A stretch of DNA of 64,000 nt from Sinorhizobium kostiense. GTDB lineage: Bacteria > Pseudomonadota > Alphaproteobacteria > Rhizobiales > Rhizobiaceae. The stretch is from contig NZ_JAGILA010000002.1 of NCBI RefSeq assembly GCF_017874595.1, positions 620,001 to 684,000 on the forward strand, read 5' to 3'. This document shows, piece by piece, positions 18,296-27,404 of the stretch. The notes beneath the pieces were generated by a model. It made no database searches, was not told where the DNA came from, and saw only the letters and a list, made by a program, of their open reading frames with translations. The translations under genes were made by a program, and so were the position numbers. Every line of letters begins with the position of its first letter. Position 1 is the stretch's first letter.

Positions 18296-19474
18296 TCAAC
18301 TCCAGCCGCCGCCATAGGTCCGGTAGAAGATGTGCAGCCCGATCCGGCCCACTCGCTTCATCGTCTTTGCCCAGGCCGGATTCACATAGGTCGCGTGATA
18401 GTGCGTCGCCGAGCCCACTTCGGGCAGCCAGATCTTGCCGGCGGTCACTGCCATCGCCACTTCCTTGGCGGTTCTCCAATGCGCACGCGAATAGATCAGA
18501 TCGCGGATCATGTCGCAGGCGAAGGAGAACTGGCAGCGATTGCGCCACTGCTTGTTTTGGTAGACGACGCCGCAAATCGTCTTCGGATAGGTCGGGTTGC
18601 GGACACGATTGAGAATCACCTGCGCGACTGCTGCCTGCCCCTTCAGAGGCTCGCTACGGGCTTCGAAGTAGATGCCCTCCGCAAGGCAGGTCTGCTCCTC
18701 CTTGCTGAAGACCGTTGGCGGCAAGGCTGTCGCCGCCCAGGTGTGGTCGTCAGGCGCAATGTCGGGAATGAAACGTCCGCCGTGCTGGTCTTCTCGCAGA
18801 ATCGAGTCGAAAGGCGATTCACGCGCATAGTCCGGTTTGGGCCGGACATAGGCAGTCGCGAGAATGTCGGGCTTTTCATTGGTCACGAGCTTGGCGAGCA
18901 TCGGCGAGACGCCGGGGTCCGGCTTTGGCGGCCGTGTGCGGTAGAACGCCGTGGCGATCTCGATTTCCTTGCCTTTGATCTTCGGCTTGGCGAACACCAT
19001 CTTTTCGGCGCCGCCGACATCAGGCTCCATCAGCGAGCTTGTGCGCTGAAGGATAGAGCCGGCGCTGAAATCCTTGGGTGGCGTCACCGGACTGACAGCG
19101 ACGATGCGGCCCTTCTTCAATTTGCGGGTGACGCGATCCTCGTCGGGCGTTCCGTTTTGATGCTTGGTTTCGGCCGTCAGTGCCACACGACTGCCATCGG
19201 CCAAGGTCATGCCGGCGCCGCCGTCAAGTGCACCGGTCGTGATCGGATCGGTGAAAACCATCTCGATATCATGCACCGAACCTGCCGGCGAAGGCGTTAA
19301 ATAAGTACGCCAGCGCTCTCCGCCCCGATTGATGCCGGACAGAAAGGTGGCAATGTCGGCATAGGCGGCGGCCGAGGGGAAGGCTAGGAAAATGGCGAGC
19401 CCGATGATCGCGGGGGCACGCCAGGCCAAGAGCGACATACGAAACTTGCGACGCGGCTTCTTACTCTCACGCAC
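18296..19474 (-). CDS. SleB-like cell wall hydrolase
   Basis: 392-residue exported protein whose C-terminal third (about residues 265-390) is a SleB/CwlJ-type cell wall hydrolase domain: LAEGIYFEARSEPLKGQAAV, VILNRVRNPTYPKTICGVVY and CQFSFACD. The first Glu of that domain is the expected catalytic residue. A membrane segment at about 19-40 serves as signal or anchor. The middle region is of unknown fold. The start is the GTG at 19474, chosen because GGAG lies seven bases upstream; the ATG at 19438 has no good ribosome site. It probably remodels peptidoglycan. Confidence 0.85.
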   Translation of the reverse strand: MRESKKPRRKFRMSLLAWRAPAIIGLAIFLAFPSAAAYADIATFLSGINRGGERWRTYLTPSPAGSVHDIEMVFTDPITTGALDGGAGMTLADGSRVALTAETKHQNGTPDEDRVTRKLKKGRIVAVSPVTPPKDFSAGSILQRTSSLMEPDVGGAEKMVFAKPKIKGKEIEIATAFYRTRPPKPDPGVSPMLAKLVTNEKPDILATAYVRPKPDYARESPFDSILREDQHGGRFIPDIAPDDHTWAATALPPTVFSKEEQTCLAEGIYFEARSEPLKGQAAVAQVILNRVRNPTYPKTICGVVYQNKQWRNRCQFSFACDMIRDLIYSRAHWRTAKEVAMAVTAGKIWLPEVGSATHYHATYVNPAWAKTMKRVGRIGLHIFYRTYGGGWS

Positions 19475-19621
19475 GACACGGCTCCACGCAACTCTTAATC
19501 GCACACGCGTTCTCGCAAGCCGGCCCAATGGGCCGACGCCGGGTTTTCCACGCAAGACGCTAGGGTTACGAAGCGGTCAGGCGGTTCACCGTGCCCGCTT
19601 CCTTCGAGCCTGAAAAATGAA

Positions 19622-19648
19622 GCATTAACCTTGATGTTTGGTTAATGC
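19622..19648. other. Perfect inverted repeat between kup and cell wall hydrolase genes
   Basis: GCATTAACC and GGTTAATGC form a 9-bp perfect stem around TTGATGTTT. There is no T tract on either strand after it, so an operator is as likely as a terminator for kup. TTAACC is close to the CtrA half-site core, but the spacing is not the CtrA one. Confidence 0.45.
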
Positions 19649-19673
19649 GGAACGGCGGGTATTGCGCATGCGA

Positions 19674-21575
19674 TCAGATGATCACATGCGAGCCAAGTTC
19701 GACGACGCGGTTCGTCGGCAGGCGGAAATAGTCCGAGGGATCGATTGCCGCATTGGCAAGGGCGATGAACAGGCGGTCCTGCCAATGCGGCATGCCGGAC
19801 TGTGCATCGGGCACGAGCTTGCGGCGCCCGAGATAGAAGGACGTGGACATGATGTCGAACTTCAGACCGGACTTGCGGAAAAAGCCAAGCGCCTGGGACA
19901 CGTTCTGAGTCTCCATGAAGCCGAACTTCATTTCGAGCAGGGCAAAACGCTCGGACAGTTGCCGCACGCTGACGCGCTCTTCCTTCGGCACCTTCGGCGC
20001 GTTGGCGGTGCGGATCGTCAGGATGAAGTTCTGCTGATGCAGCACGTGATTGTGTTTGATGTTGTGCAGAAGCGCGGCGGGCGTCGAATCCGGGTCACTC
20101 GTCAGGAAGATCGCGGTGCCAGGCACGCAGACCGGTGCGTGCTCGCTCTCGCGCTCGATCGATTTGATGAAACTCGCCAAGGGAATGTCGATATGGCGCG
20201 TCTTGGCGTGGAGGATTTCCGTACCGCGCTTCCAGGTCCACATGATCACGATGAAAGCCGCAGCGATCAGGATCGGAACGTAGCCGCCGTCGTGGATCTT
20301 GAGCAGATTGGCGCCGAGAAAGGTGAACTCGAGTGCGAAGAGCGGCAAGAGGACCGCCGCCGCCCCCAAGGCAGACCAATTCCAACGGACACGCAGGAAC
20401 TCGAAGGCCAGGAACGACGTCACCACCATGGCGCCGGTCACGGATATGCCATAGGCGGTCGCAAGAGCCTCGGACGAGCCGAAGACGAAAACGAGGGCCA
20501 TCACGCCGAACATCAGAAGCGCGTTGACGTTCGGCAGGTAGATCTGCCCCGTATGCGTCTCGGACGTGTGGAAGATCGCCATGCGCGGCAGGAAGCCGAG
20601 GTGGATAGCCTGGCGCGTCAATGAAAAGGCGCCGGTGATCACCGCCTGGCTGGCGATGATGGTTGCCGCCGTCGCGAGAATGACGACGGGAAGCAGCGCC
20701 CATTTGGGGAACATCAGGAAGAACGGGTCGGACATTGCCTCAGGATTGTCGAGGATGAAGGCCCCTTGGCCGAGATAGTTCAAGGTGAGTGCCGGAAAGA
20801 CGATGCTGAACCAGGCCCATTGGATCGGGCGGCGGCCGAAATGGCCAAGGTCGGCGTAAAGCGCCTCTGCGCCGGTAACAGTCAGGAAGACTGCGCCCAG
20901 CACGACGATGCCGACAAACCCTTCATTGATCATGAAGGTAGCGGCGTGGAGCGGATTGAAGGCAGCGAGAATCGACAGGTCGTCGGCAATATGCGCGAGA
21001 CCGATCGCGCCCATGACCAGGAACCAGACGAGCGTAACCGGCCCAAAGAAGTTCGAGACAGCTCCGGTCCCCATCGACTGTACCGCAAAGAGCGCCAGCA
21101 GGATCACGACGGCAATCGGCACCACATAATCGGTTAGCGCCGGCGTCACGAGCTTCAGGCCCTCGACGGCAGAGAGAACCGAAAGCGCCGGCGTGATCAT
21201 CGCGTCGCCGATGAAGAGTGCGGCGCCCGCTATCCCCATGAAGAACAAGAGCGCCGTGTGGCCGCTGGCGGACTTCATCAGCAGTGCCAGCAGCGAGAGA
21301 GTGCCGCCTTCCCCCTCATTGTCCGCCCGGAGCAGGAAGAGCACGTATTTGATCGTCACGATGATCGTCAGCGACCAGATCATCAACGAGATCAGCCCGA
21401 TGATCTCCGCGTCGGTAACGCCGTCATGCGCAACCGGACGCAGCGCCTCACGAAAGGCATAAAGCGGGCTCGTGCCGATGTCGCCGTAGACAACGCCGAC
21501 GGATCCGAGCGCCAGCGCAAGCAGGCGGCGCGCGTTCTCGGGCCGGTTTACCGCAGGGACGGTCAGTTCAGACAT
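19674..21575 (-). CDS. kup: KUP/HAK/KT family potassium uptake protein
   Basis: 633-residue potassium transporter of the inner membrane (proton-coupled in the family). About twelve membrane helices occupy residues 15-430. Signatures include [19 protein letters not shown] (about 27-45) and [18 protein letters not shown] (about 123-140). The C-terminal 200 residues are a soluble domain ending [17 protein letters not shown]. The start [10 protein letters not shown] at 21575 is used; the frame is open 30 codons further upstream without coding character. Confidence 0.95.
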   Translation of the reverse strand: MSELTVPAVNRPENARRLLALALGSVGVVYGDIGTSPLYAFREALRPVAHDGVTDAEIIGLISLMIWSLTIIVTIKYVLFLLRADNEGEGGTLSLLALLMKSASGHTALLFFMGIAGAALFIGDAMITPALSVLSAVEGLKLVTPALTDYVVPIAVVILLALFAVQSMGTGAVSNFFGPVTLVWFLVMGAIGLAHIADDLSILAAFNPLHAATFMINEGFVGIVVLGAVFLTVTGAEALYADLGHFGRRPIQWAWFSIVFPALTLNYLGQGAFILDNPEAMSDPFFLMFPKWALLPVVILATAATIIASQAVITGAFSLTRQAIHLGFLPRMAIFHTSETHTGQIYLPNVNALLMFGVMALVFVFGSSEALATAYGISVTGAMVVTSFLAFEFLRVRWNWSALGAAAVLLPLFALEFTFLGANLLKIHDGGYVPILIAAAFIVIMWTWKRGTEILHAKTRHIDIPLASFIKSIERESEHAPVCVPGTAIFLTSDPDSTPAALLHNIKHNHVLHQQNFILTIRTANAPKVPKEERVSVRQLSERFALLEMKFGFMETQNVSQALGFFRKSGLKFDIMSTSFYLGRRKLVPDAQSGMPHWQDRLFIALANAAIDPSDYFRLPTNRVVELGSHVII

Positions 21576-21983
21576 GGGTGTCCAACAGGCTCTTAAAGCC
21601 AGCCTTTCCAACAAAAAGGGAGGAGAGAATTTGCCGCATGCGCCTGCGGATTGCTGACGTGCCACGCGCTTTCCGGCACGTTACCGGCCGTGGCGGCGTT
21701 TGGAAATGCCGGCGGCTGTGGCCTTAAGAGAGCGACAGCCTCGCCGTCGGGGCAATATCCTGTGACCATTTAGCCGCCTTTGACATGCGACCGACGAGAT
21801 AGGCACTCGGGTCGCGCTCGCGCGAGCGGCAAGCCATATGGCGCAGCCTTCGCGGAAAATCAATGCGCTTTCGCTGCGCTGCAGCATTCCCTCGCGCGGG
21901 AGTGCCCGGGCCAGACGGCTCGCCGGACCTTTGTAGCTGGTCACAAATCAAGGACTTACACCAGGGACGGCGGACCGAAAGGT
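21576..21983. other. Intergenic interval between mrp and kup, nothing identified
   Basis: About 400 bases with short overlapping frames on both strands, none with a recognisable product or ribosome site. It must contain the kup promoter on the minus strand, but I could not choose one. Confidence 0.5.
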
Positions 21984-23141
21984 CTACTCGAAAATTATGT
22001 TGGGCATGGCTCGGCTCTTGCCCTGATGGGCCGCCGAGAGCTGTTCCCAAACCCGCGCGGCAACATCGCGGTAGATTTGCGCCACCTCGCCTTGCGGCTC
22101 GGAGACCACCAGGGGAGTTCCGGCGTCCGAGGTTTCGCGGATGCCGATGGTCAGCGGCACTTCTCCAAGGAAGGGCACGCCGATGCGTTCGGCCTCCTTG
22201 CGCGCCCCGCCGTGACCGAAAATGTCATAACGCTTGCCCGTGTCGGGAGCGATGAAATAGCTCATGTTCTCGACAATGCCGAGCACAGGAACCTCGACTT
22301 TGCGGAACATCGCCAGGCCCTTGCGGGCGTCCACGAGCGCCAGATCCTGAGGAGTGGACACGATAACGGCTCCGGCGAGCGGCACCTGTTGGGCCATTGT
22401 CAGTTGCGCGTCGCCAGTGCCAGGGGGCATGTCGACGACAAGGACGTCGAGTTCGCCCCAGGCGACTTCACGAAGCATCTGCAGGAGCGCCGACTGGATC
22501 ATCGGGCCGCGCCAGATCATCGCGACCTCCTCGTCGACGAGGAAGCCCATCGACATCACCTTCAACCCATAATTTTCCATCGGCCGGATGAGCCGCCCTT
22601 CGATCTGCTGAGGTCTGCCCGAAATCTTCAACAGCCGCGGCATGGAGGGGCCGTAAATGTCGGCATCGAGCAAACCTACTTTCAGGCCGTTTGCCTGAAG
22701 CGCCAGCGCGAGGTTCACGGATGTCGTCGACTTGCCGACACCGCCCTTGCCGGACGCGACCGCAATGATCGCGTCCACTCCCGGAATGCCCGCCTTTCCC
22801 GGCGCGCCGCCCGCCGGCCGGTGGCCTTGCGGCTGCCCGGAGGGGGGCGCGGGGCGCGGCTGCTCGACGGGCTTTGCCTGTGGGGCTGCCTTGCGGTCGG
22901 CCGTCAGCGCGACCATGGCGGCCTTCACGCCTGGAATGTCGCGTACCACCCGCTCCGCGGCGGCCCGCATCGGCTCTAATTCCTTCGCCCGCTCGGCCGG
23001 CACCGTGATCGAGAAATACGCCTTGCCATCCGAGATGAAGACGTCCGAGACCAAACCCAGGTCGACGATGTTGCCTTCCATGTCCGGCCCGCGAACGCTC
23101 CGCAGCTTCTCAAGAACCATTTCCCTGGTTACGTCCGGCAT
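21984..23141 (-). CDS. mrp: Mrp/NBP35-type Fe-S cluster carrier ATPase
   Basis: 385-residue P-loop ATPase of the Mrp/ApbC family that carries or assembles Fe-S clusters. An amino-terminal DUF59 (MIP18-like) domain covers about 1-85, then a Pro/Gly-rich linker, then the ATPase with Walker A SGKGGVGKST (about 131-140) and DADIYGPSMPRLL. The position that holds CXXC in E. coli ApbC reads ENMSYFIAPDTGKRYDIFG here, with no cysteine. The C-terminus extends with a short tail. Minus strand, upstream of kup. Confidence 0.93.
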   Translation of the reverse strand: MPDVTREMVLEKLRSVRGPDMEGNIVDLGLVSDVFISDGKAYFSITVPAERAKELEPMRAAAERVVRDIPGVKAAMVALTADRKAAPQAKPVEQPRPAPPSGQPQGHRPAGGAPGKAGIPGVDAIIAVASGKGGVGKSTTSVNLALALQANGLKVGLLDADIYGPSMPRLLKISGRPQQIEGRLIRPMENYGLKVMSMGFLVDEEVAMIWRGPMIQSALLQMLREVAWGELDVLVVDMPPGTGDAQLTMAQQVPLAGAVIVSTPQDLALVDARKGLAMFRKVEVPVLGIVENMSYFIAPDTGKRYDIFGHGGARKEAERIGVPFLGEVPLTIGIRETSDAGTPLVVSEPQGEVAQIYRDVAARVWEQLSAAHQGKSRAMPNIIFE

Positions 23142-23314
23142 GCCGCCCTCTCTCGTCGCTTGCTGTGAACAGCGCCTGGCCCTCGGCGCGCCGCGGCAGC
23201 TGTAACTGTGACTCCTGCATCCTCAAATCCAACAGCGATCTAAGGATCCAAGCAACAGATAATAGAGGCGGAGCGGCTCGCCAATGCGATAGATGAGAAA
23301 CAGACGAGAAATTG

Positions 23315-23377
23315 AGGGCCGCCAGCCAATTACCCCGATCCGTACACCCCGGATCACAGGTAATCGGCGGCGGCCCT
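23315..23377. other. Long imperfect inverted repeat
   Basis: Left arm AGGGCCGCCAGCCAATTACC and right arm GGTAATCGGCGGCGGCCCT pair almost along their full length; an inner GATCC/GGATC pair extends the hairpin around a short loop. It could be a small RNA, an intergenic repeat or a terminator without T tract. Confidence 0.55.
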
Positions 23378-23579
23378 GCTTGTTCGCAACCTTCGTGGGC
23401 GCTGTCTTTTTTGGTCCCCTCTGGACACGAGAGCGATTATGCAGGATGCGTGCCAATATCGGCTCGGCACAAAAACCCAGTCTTTCGTGGTTTTGGACTC
23501 ATACCCGCAGCTGCACGGGAATTGGTGTTGCTCAAAAATAGGGCGTGACCACCGGTTGAGCAGTCGCTTTGTTGAGCAG

Positions 23580-23597
23580 AAGGGCCGGTAGGCCCTT
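23580..23597 (-). terminator. Terminator-like hairpin after LuxR gene
   Basis: AAGGGCC-GGTA-GGCCCTT, a perfect 7-bp stem, 13 bases past the stop of the minus-strand LuxR gene. There is no T run, so termination is not certain. Confidence 0.4.
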
Positions 23598-23609
23598 GGT
23601 CGCCCAGTG

Positions 23610-24383
23610 CTAGCTGATATAGCCCTTCTTCATCGCCTTCACGACCGCCTGCGTCCGGTTGACGGCGTCGAGTTTCTTGGTGACGTGGTTGAGGTAGTGA
23701 TTGACGGTGTGCTCCGAGAGACCCAGGATTCCGGCGATTTCTGCGCTTGTCTTGCCAGCCGCAGTCCAGCTCAGGCACTGGATTTCACGTTCCGAGAGCG
23801 TTGTGCCGGAGTTCTTCCAGACCGAGCCGATCTCGGCCAGGCGATTGTAGACGTGAATGGCAATCATCTGCAGCTCCATGGCCGCCGTCATCGGCAAATC
23901 CGCCTCGGGCCCCATGAGAATGACCGCGCCGCGACCACCCTCGGCATCGTGAACGGGAAAATAGTTTGCCTGGAAGATGCCGTTCTCACGCAACATGGCA
24001 ATGTACTCCGCCGCCGAAGCCGGTTTTCCGCTCTCCTGCTCCCAGTCGTCGAGCGTGACCTGGAACGGCATCGTCGTCTCCCGCAAGCGCCGCACGCCCG
24101 TGCTGAAGCGCAACATCGAGAGGCTGTCGTACTTATTGAGAAGCTCGGCCGGCATATTCGAGATCACGGTGGCGGCGGAGAGCCGGTCCATATCGATGGC
24201 CGGTATCGAGCAAATGAGAAATGTCTTGAAGCTGAAAATCTGCGTGATTCGCCGCATGTAGCGGATGATATCGAACTGAGTCTCGAGCGCCGCGATTTCG
24301 GACGCGAAATCACCGCCTCGGGGCAGATCGACGTCAGTGATCCCGGCCGTCATCGTATCTTGCATTCGCCCGTTCCATGACAT
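23610..24383 (-). CDS. LuxR-type transcriptional regulator (orphan), copy 1
   Basis: 257-residue LuxR-family regulator. An autoinducer-binding-like domain (about 30-170) is followed by a GerE helix-turn-helix (LSEREIQCLSWTAAGKTSAE near 192, then HTVNHYLNHVTKKLDAVNRT). The DNA-binding residues Glu, Leu and Gly of the family are kept. Aligned by eye to TraR, the ligand-pocket Trp57, Asp70 and Pro71 are replaced (MPAELLNKYDSLSMLRFSTG), while Tyr61 is kept. No LuxI-type synthase gene is nearby, so it is an orphan regulator that may not bind acyl-homoserine lactone. The start could also be the Met at codon 7 or 11. Confidence 0.85.
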   Translation of the reverse strand: MSWNGRMQDTMTAGITDVDLPRGGDFASEIAALETQFDIIRYMRRITQIFSFKTFLICSIPAIDMDRLSAATVISNMPAELLNKYDSLSMLRFSTGVRRLRETTMPFQVTLDDWEQESGKPASAAEYIAMLRENGIFQANYFPVHDAEGGRGAVILMGPEADLPMTAAMELQMIAIHVYNRLAEIGSVWKNSGTTLSEREIQCLSWTAAGKTSAEIAGILGLSEHTVNHYLNHVTKKLDAVNRTQAVVKAMKKGYIS

Positions 24384-24632
24384 TTATCAATTCTCAAATA
24401 GCCCGAGCCGCCGGCCAATGCCAACAGTGGTATCGGCAATCATCCCCTTCATTCGCAAAAGACTGTGTATTTCCCCATGGCGCCGAACACATCCCCCTTT
24501 TCTAGGGGGCCGCGTTGAAAAACGCGGTCGCAATCCACTCGATTCATCTTCGCCCAGCCCATGGAATCGCAGGGAGGCCAACACGGCCGACCTTGGTCGA
24601 AGAATAATCCATTGGCCTTGCCGCATCCCGCG

Positions 24633-25373
24633 CTAGTTGATCAGCCCGGCACGAATCGCCTTGGCAACGGTCTGGACGCGATTGACGGAATCCAACTTGC
24701 GGGTCGCGCGGTTCAGATAATGGTTCACCGTATACTCGGAAAGCGCCATGATCCTGGCCATCTCCACAGTCGTCTTGCCGGCGGCCGCCCAGCGTAGGCA
24801 CTCGATCTCGCGCCGAGAGAGGCTGCCCGGCCCTCGCCGATCGCGCCTCTTGGCGAAGGCCCAGCGGCTGTAAAGGAGACCTGCCCAAAGATTGAGGGCC
24901 TGCAGTTCGTCATTCGAAACGACGGGCCTGTCGCCGCCGAAGGCGATCGCCCCGCGGTTCCCCACGGCATCGTGCACCGGCAGGTAGACGCCACGTGGAA
25001 TGTTTGCCGCCTCGAAGACGCTGACGCAGGCATCGCCCTTGCCGTCCAGGCGGCGGCGCGCCAGTTGGTGCGCATCGTAGGTGAAGGGGATCGTGCTGCG
25101 TCGCAACCGCTCAATGACCGGACTGCCTTGTATCAAAGAGGCGCCATCATAACGACTGTAAAATTCCGCCGGCCAGGTCGTCAGTTGCGTCTGCCCGGCA
25201 AGGTTGCGGCATCCGGAATCCGGCACGGACAGCACCATGAAGCCGCGGAAGCCATAGGCGTTCGATACTTGCTCAAGGACATGCTTGACCTGGTCCTCGC
25301 TGTCGAGCGTCCCAGGCACCGAACGGCCGTTGGGGAGGATCAGCGAAGAAATGTCCGAGTTGAAATCCATCAT
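24633..25373 (-). CDS. LuxR-type transcriptional regulator (orphan), copy 2
   Basis: 246-residue paralogue of the neighbouring LuxR protein, 249 bases upstream on the same strand. The sensor-like domain spans about 25-160; the helix-turn-helix is at LSRREIECLRWAAAGKTTVE (near 183) and YTVNHYLNRATRKLDSVNRV. At the position of TraR Asp70 it reads GSPV instead of DPV; the Trp57 position is Phe, but Tyr61 and the Gly of PRGVYLPVHDA are kept. Tandem paralogues with similar C-termini suggest a local duplication. The natural signal is unknown. Confidence 0.85.
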   Translation of the reverse strand: MMDFNSDISSLILPNGRSVPGTLDSEDQVKHVLEQVSNAYGFRGFMVLSVPDSGCRNLAGQTQLTTWPAEFYSRYDGASLIQGSPVIERLRRSTIPFTYDAHQLARRRLDGKGDACVSVFEAANIPRGVYLPVHDAVGNRGAIAFGGDRPVVSNDELQALNLWAGLLYSRWAFAKRRDRRGPGSLSRREIECLRWAAAGKTTVEMARIMALSEYTVNHYLNRATRKLDSVNRVQTVAKAIRAGLIN

Positions 25374-25676
25374 CTTGCACCCGCCTCTGCTCCCTGCCTC
25401 CTTTGCGGGAGCGCAGACCGCCTTCGCCGTCAGAAGCTGTCATTGCTTCCGCCTTCCGCCGGCCCCGAATCGGTCCGCCGTCAGAAAATCATGCATCCGT
25501 TTCACCTGCCGCAGCGATCCGCTCAAAGGCCGCTGCAGGACCCAATTCCGCTCGATCGTGCAACCAGTCGGTGTCGAGTCTGTCGACCGGAAACTATCGA
25601 TCTGCAGCCGTTTCGTCCAGTCGGAACTTCTAATTTACCGTAGGCTGTCCAGGAAGGACCTGGCGTCAGCGAAGCG
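25374..25676. other. Intergenic interval, nothing identified
   Basis: About 300 bases between the LuxR and IclR genes. Short frames exist but none is convincing. It should carry the promoter of the second LuxR gene on the minus strand. Confidence 0.45.
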
Positions 25677-26504
25677 CTAGGCTCCTCCCCGTCCGGGCCC
25701 GAGCCGGATCCTGAGTTCCTCCTCGATGTCGTTAGCCGCCTTGCGCACATCTGCCGACCAGCCCGCCAGTTGCGTCGTGCTGACGCGATAGGAAGGGCCG
25801 GTTACGGAGATGCCCCCGACAAGTTCGTGTTCGGGAACGGCGATCGGTGCAGCAACGCAGCAGATCTCGGCTTCATGCTCCTCGCGGTCGAAAGCATGGC
25901 CTTGACGCCGAATTTCTTCGATTTCTGCAAGCAACGCCGCGGCTGATCGGTGGGTGCGCTCGGTAAACGGGTGGAACTGTATTCTGGCGGCGATCCGCTC
26001 CACCTCGGGCTCTGGAAGCGAAGAAAGCGCCGCCTTGCCGATCCCCGTGCAATAGGCCGGTGATGCCTTGCCGATTTGCGAACTCATACGCACCGTCTGC
26101 CGACTTTCGACTTTATCGACATAGATGATCTCCGTATCTCGCAGGACCCCGAGATGGACCGTCTCGCCGGTCATTTCGTGAAGGCGCAGGAGGTATGGCG
26201 CGGCAATGTCGCGGAACCGGTTGCCGGACCACGAGCGATAGGCAAGCTTCAGCAGGCGCAGCCCCGGCTCGTAGGAAAGATCCCCCCGCTGCACCAACAG
26301 CCCCTCCTCAACGAGATGGCCGAGCAGCCGGTGCAGCGTGCCGCGCGGCTGCCGGACCGAGCGGAGAATATCGGTGAAGCGCTGGGGCCGATCGGCCGTC
26401 GCCACGGCCTCCAGCACGGCCATGGCCTTCCCGAGCGTACCGGTCCCCGCCCCTTCCCTCTCGAGATAGCCGTTTTCCTCGGGGGTCATTTCCATTGGGG
26501 TCAT
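25677..26504 (-). CDS. IclR-family transcriptional regulator
   Basis: 275-residue IclR-family repressor/activator. A winged helix-turn-helix (about 20-85, LGKAMAVLEAVATADRPQRF then RGTLHRLLGHLVEEGLL) is followed by the effector-binding IclR domain (about 95-265), including HLGVLRDTEIIYVDKVES and AYCTGIGKAALSSLPEPE. It is divergent from the sugar operon at 26634 and probably controls it through the palindrome at 26581. The start at 26504 has GGAG 10 bases upstream; the frame is open nine codons further. Confidence 0.9.
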   Translation of the reverse strand: MTPMEMTPEENGYLEREGAGTGTLGKAMAVLEAVATADRPQRFTDILRSVRQPRGTLHRLLGHLVEEGLLVQRGDLSYEPGLRLLKLAYRSWSGNRFRDIAAPYLLRLHEMTGETVHLGVLRDTEIIYVDKVESRQTVRMSSQIGKASPAYCTGIGKAALSSLPEPEVERIAARIQFHPFTERTHRSAAALLAEIEEIRRQGHAFDREEHEAEICCVAAPIAVPEHELVGGISVTGPSYRVSTTQLAGWSADVRKAANDIEEELRIRLGPGRGGA

Positions 26505-26532
26505 TCCACCTGCTCTCCGGCGTCGCGCCACC

Positions 26533-26562
26533 TTGACAGATTAAAGCTACCAACGCGATAAT
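26533..26562 (+). promoter_or_regulatory. Sigma-70-type promoter of the sugar operon
   Basis: TTGACA at 26533-26538 and GATAAT at 26557-26562 with an 18-base spacer, close to the vegetative consensus. It points at the dehydrogenase gene, and transcription would begin at about 26569. Confidence 0.65.
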
Positions 26563-26580
26563 TCCAGAAAATAAAAAGCT

Positions 26581-26597
26581 GTTCCACATGCTGGAAC
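26581..26597 (+). promoter_or_regulatory. Putative IclR operator
   Basis: GTTCCA-CATGC-TGGAAC is a perfect inverted repeat and resembles IclR-family operators built on TTCC/GGAA arms. It lies just downstream of the predicted start of transcription, where a bound repressor would block the polymerase. A related half-site, TTCCAGAA, is at 26562-26569. Confidence 0.65.
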
Positions 26598-26633
26598 TAG
26601 GTTGCATCCGCGGCCTTCGGGAGAAGCCCACTC

Positions 26634-27404
26634 ATGAGCTTACCTACTAGCCAGTTCCCCGACCTCGGCAATCGCGGCGTGCTGGTCACCGGCGGTGCAT
26701 CCGGCATCGGGGCCGCGCTCGTCGAAGGCTTCCTGCGGCAAGGAGCGCGTGTCGCTTTCATCGATATCGCCGAAGAGGCGAGCCGCTCGCTTTCCGAAAG
26801 ACTTGCCTCCGAAACAGGTCGGAAACCCGAGTATTTTGCCGCCGATCTCCGAGACGTCGCAGCCGGTAAGGCAGCCGCGGAGGCGGCCATCGCCTCGCTC
26901 GGTTCAATCCACGTCCTCGTCAACAATGCCGCGCGCGACGATCGCCAAGAACTCGAGGACGTGACCGAGGCAAGCTGGGACGAAAGCCTTTCCGTCAATC
27001 TCAGACATTTCTTTTTCATGAGCCAGACGGTGGCGCCGCACATGCGCCGGGAGGGCGGCGGATCGATCATCAACTTCTCATCCATCGCCTTTATGCTGAA
27101 CATGTCCGAGATACCGGCCTATGCCACGGCGAAGGCGGGAATTATCGGCCTTACGAAATCGCTTGCGGGAAAACTCGGTCCAGACAATATCCGCGTCAAC
27201 GCCGTTCTGCCGGGCATGATCGTGACTGAGCGGCAGAGGCGGCTATGGCTTAGCGACGAAGCGATCGCTGAGATGCAGGAGCGGCAGTGTCTGAAGCGCA
27301 TGTTGACCGCCGAAGACCTCGTGGGGCCGTGCCTCTTTCTGGCCTCTGATAGCTCGGCGGCAATGACGGCCCAGACCATGATTATCGACGGAGGCGTATT
27401 TTGA
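26634..27404 (+). CDS. SDR-family sugar dehydrogenase (probable galactose 1-dehydrogenase)
   Basis: 256-residue short-chain dehydrogenase/reductase. The NAD(P)-binding motif is VTGGASGIGAALVEG (about 17-31), NNAARDD is near 99, and the catalytic Ser/Tyr/Lys are in NFSSIAF (about 145) and YATAKAG (Tyr-x-x-x-Lys, about 163). It opens an operon whose other genes supply the lactonase, dehydratase, kinase and aldolase of the De Ley-Doudoroff pathway, so oxidation of galactose (possibly also arabinose) to the lactone is the best inference. Its stop overlaps the dgoK start. Confidence 0.85.
   Translation: MSLPTSQFPDLGNRGVLVTGGASGIGAALVEGFLRQGARVAFIDIAEEASRSLSERLASETGRKPEYFAADLRDVAAGKAAAEAAIASLGSIHVLVNNAARDDRQELEDVTEASWDESLSVNLRHFFFMSQTVAPHMRREGGGSIINFSSIAFMLNMSEIPAYATAKAGIIGLTKSLAGKLGPDNIRVNAVLPGMIVTERQRRLWLSDEAIAEMQERQCLKRMLTAEDLVGPCLFLASDSSAAMTAQTMIIDGGVF

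Larger units (their letters stand above)
23142..23609. other. Intergenic interval with long hairpin, upstream of mrp
   Basis: No convincing gene. It holds the large inverted repeat at 23315-23377 and the hairpin at 23580-23597. Short frames on both strands have no recognisable product. Confidence 0.5.

Noticed and set aside
21724..22050. 108-codon minus-strand frame between kup and mrp
   Set aside because: Overlaps the end of mrp, has no ribosome site and no recognisable sequence.
23223..23456. 77-codon minus-strand frame upstream of mrp
   Set aside because: Contains the long hairpin, has basic, irregular composition and no family.
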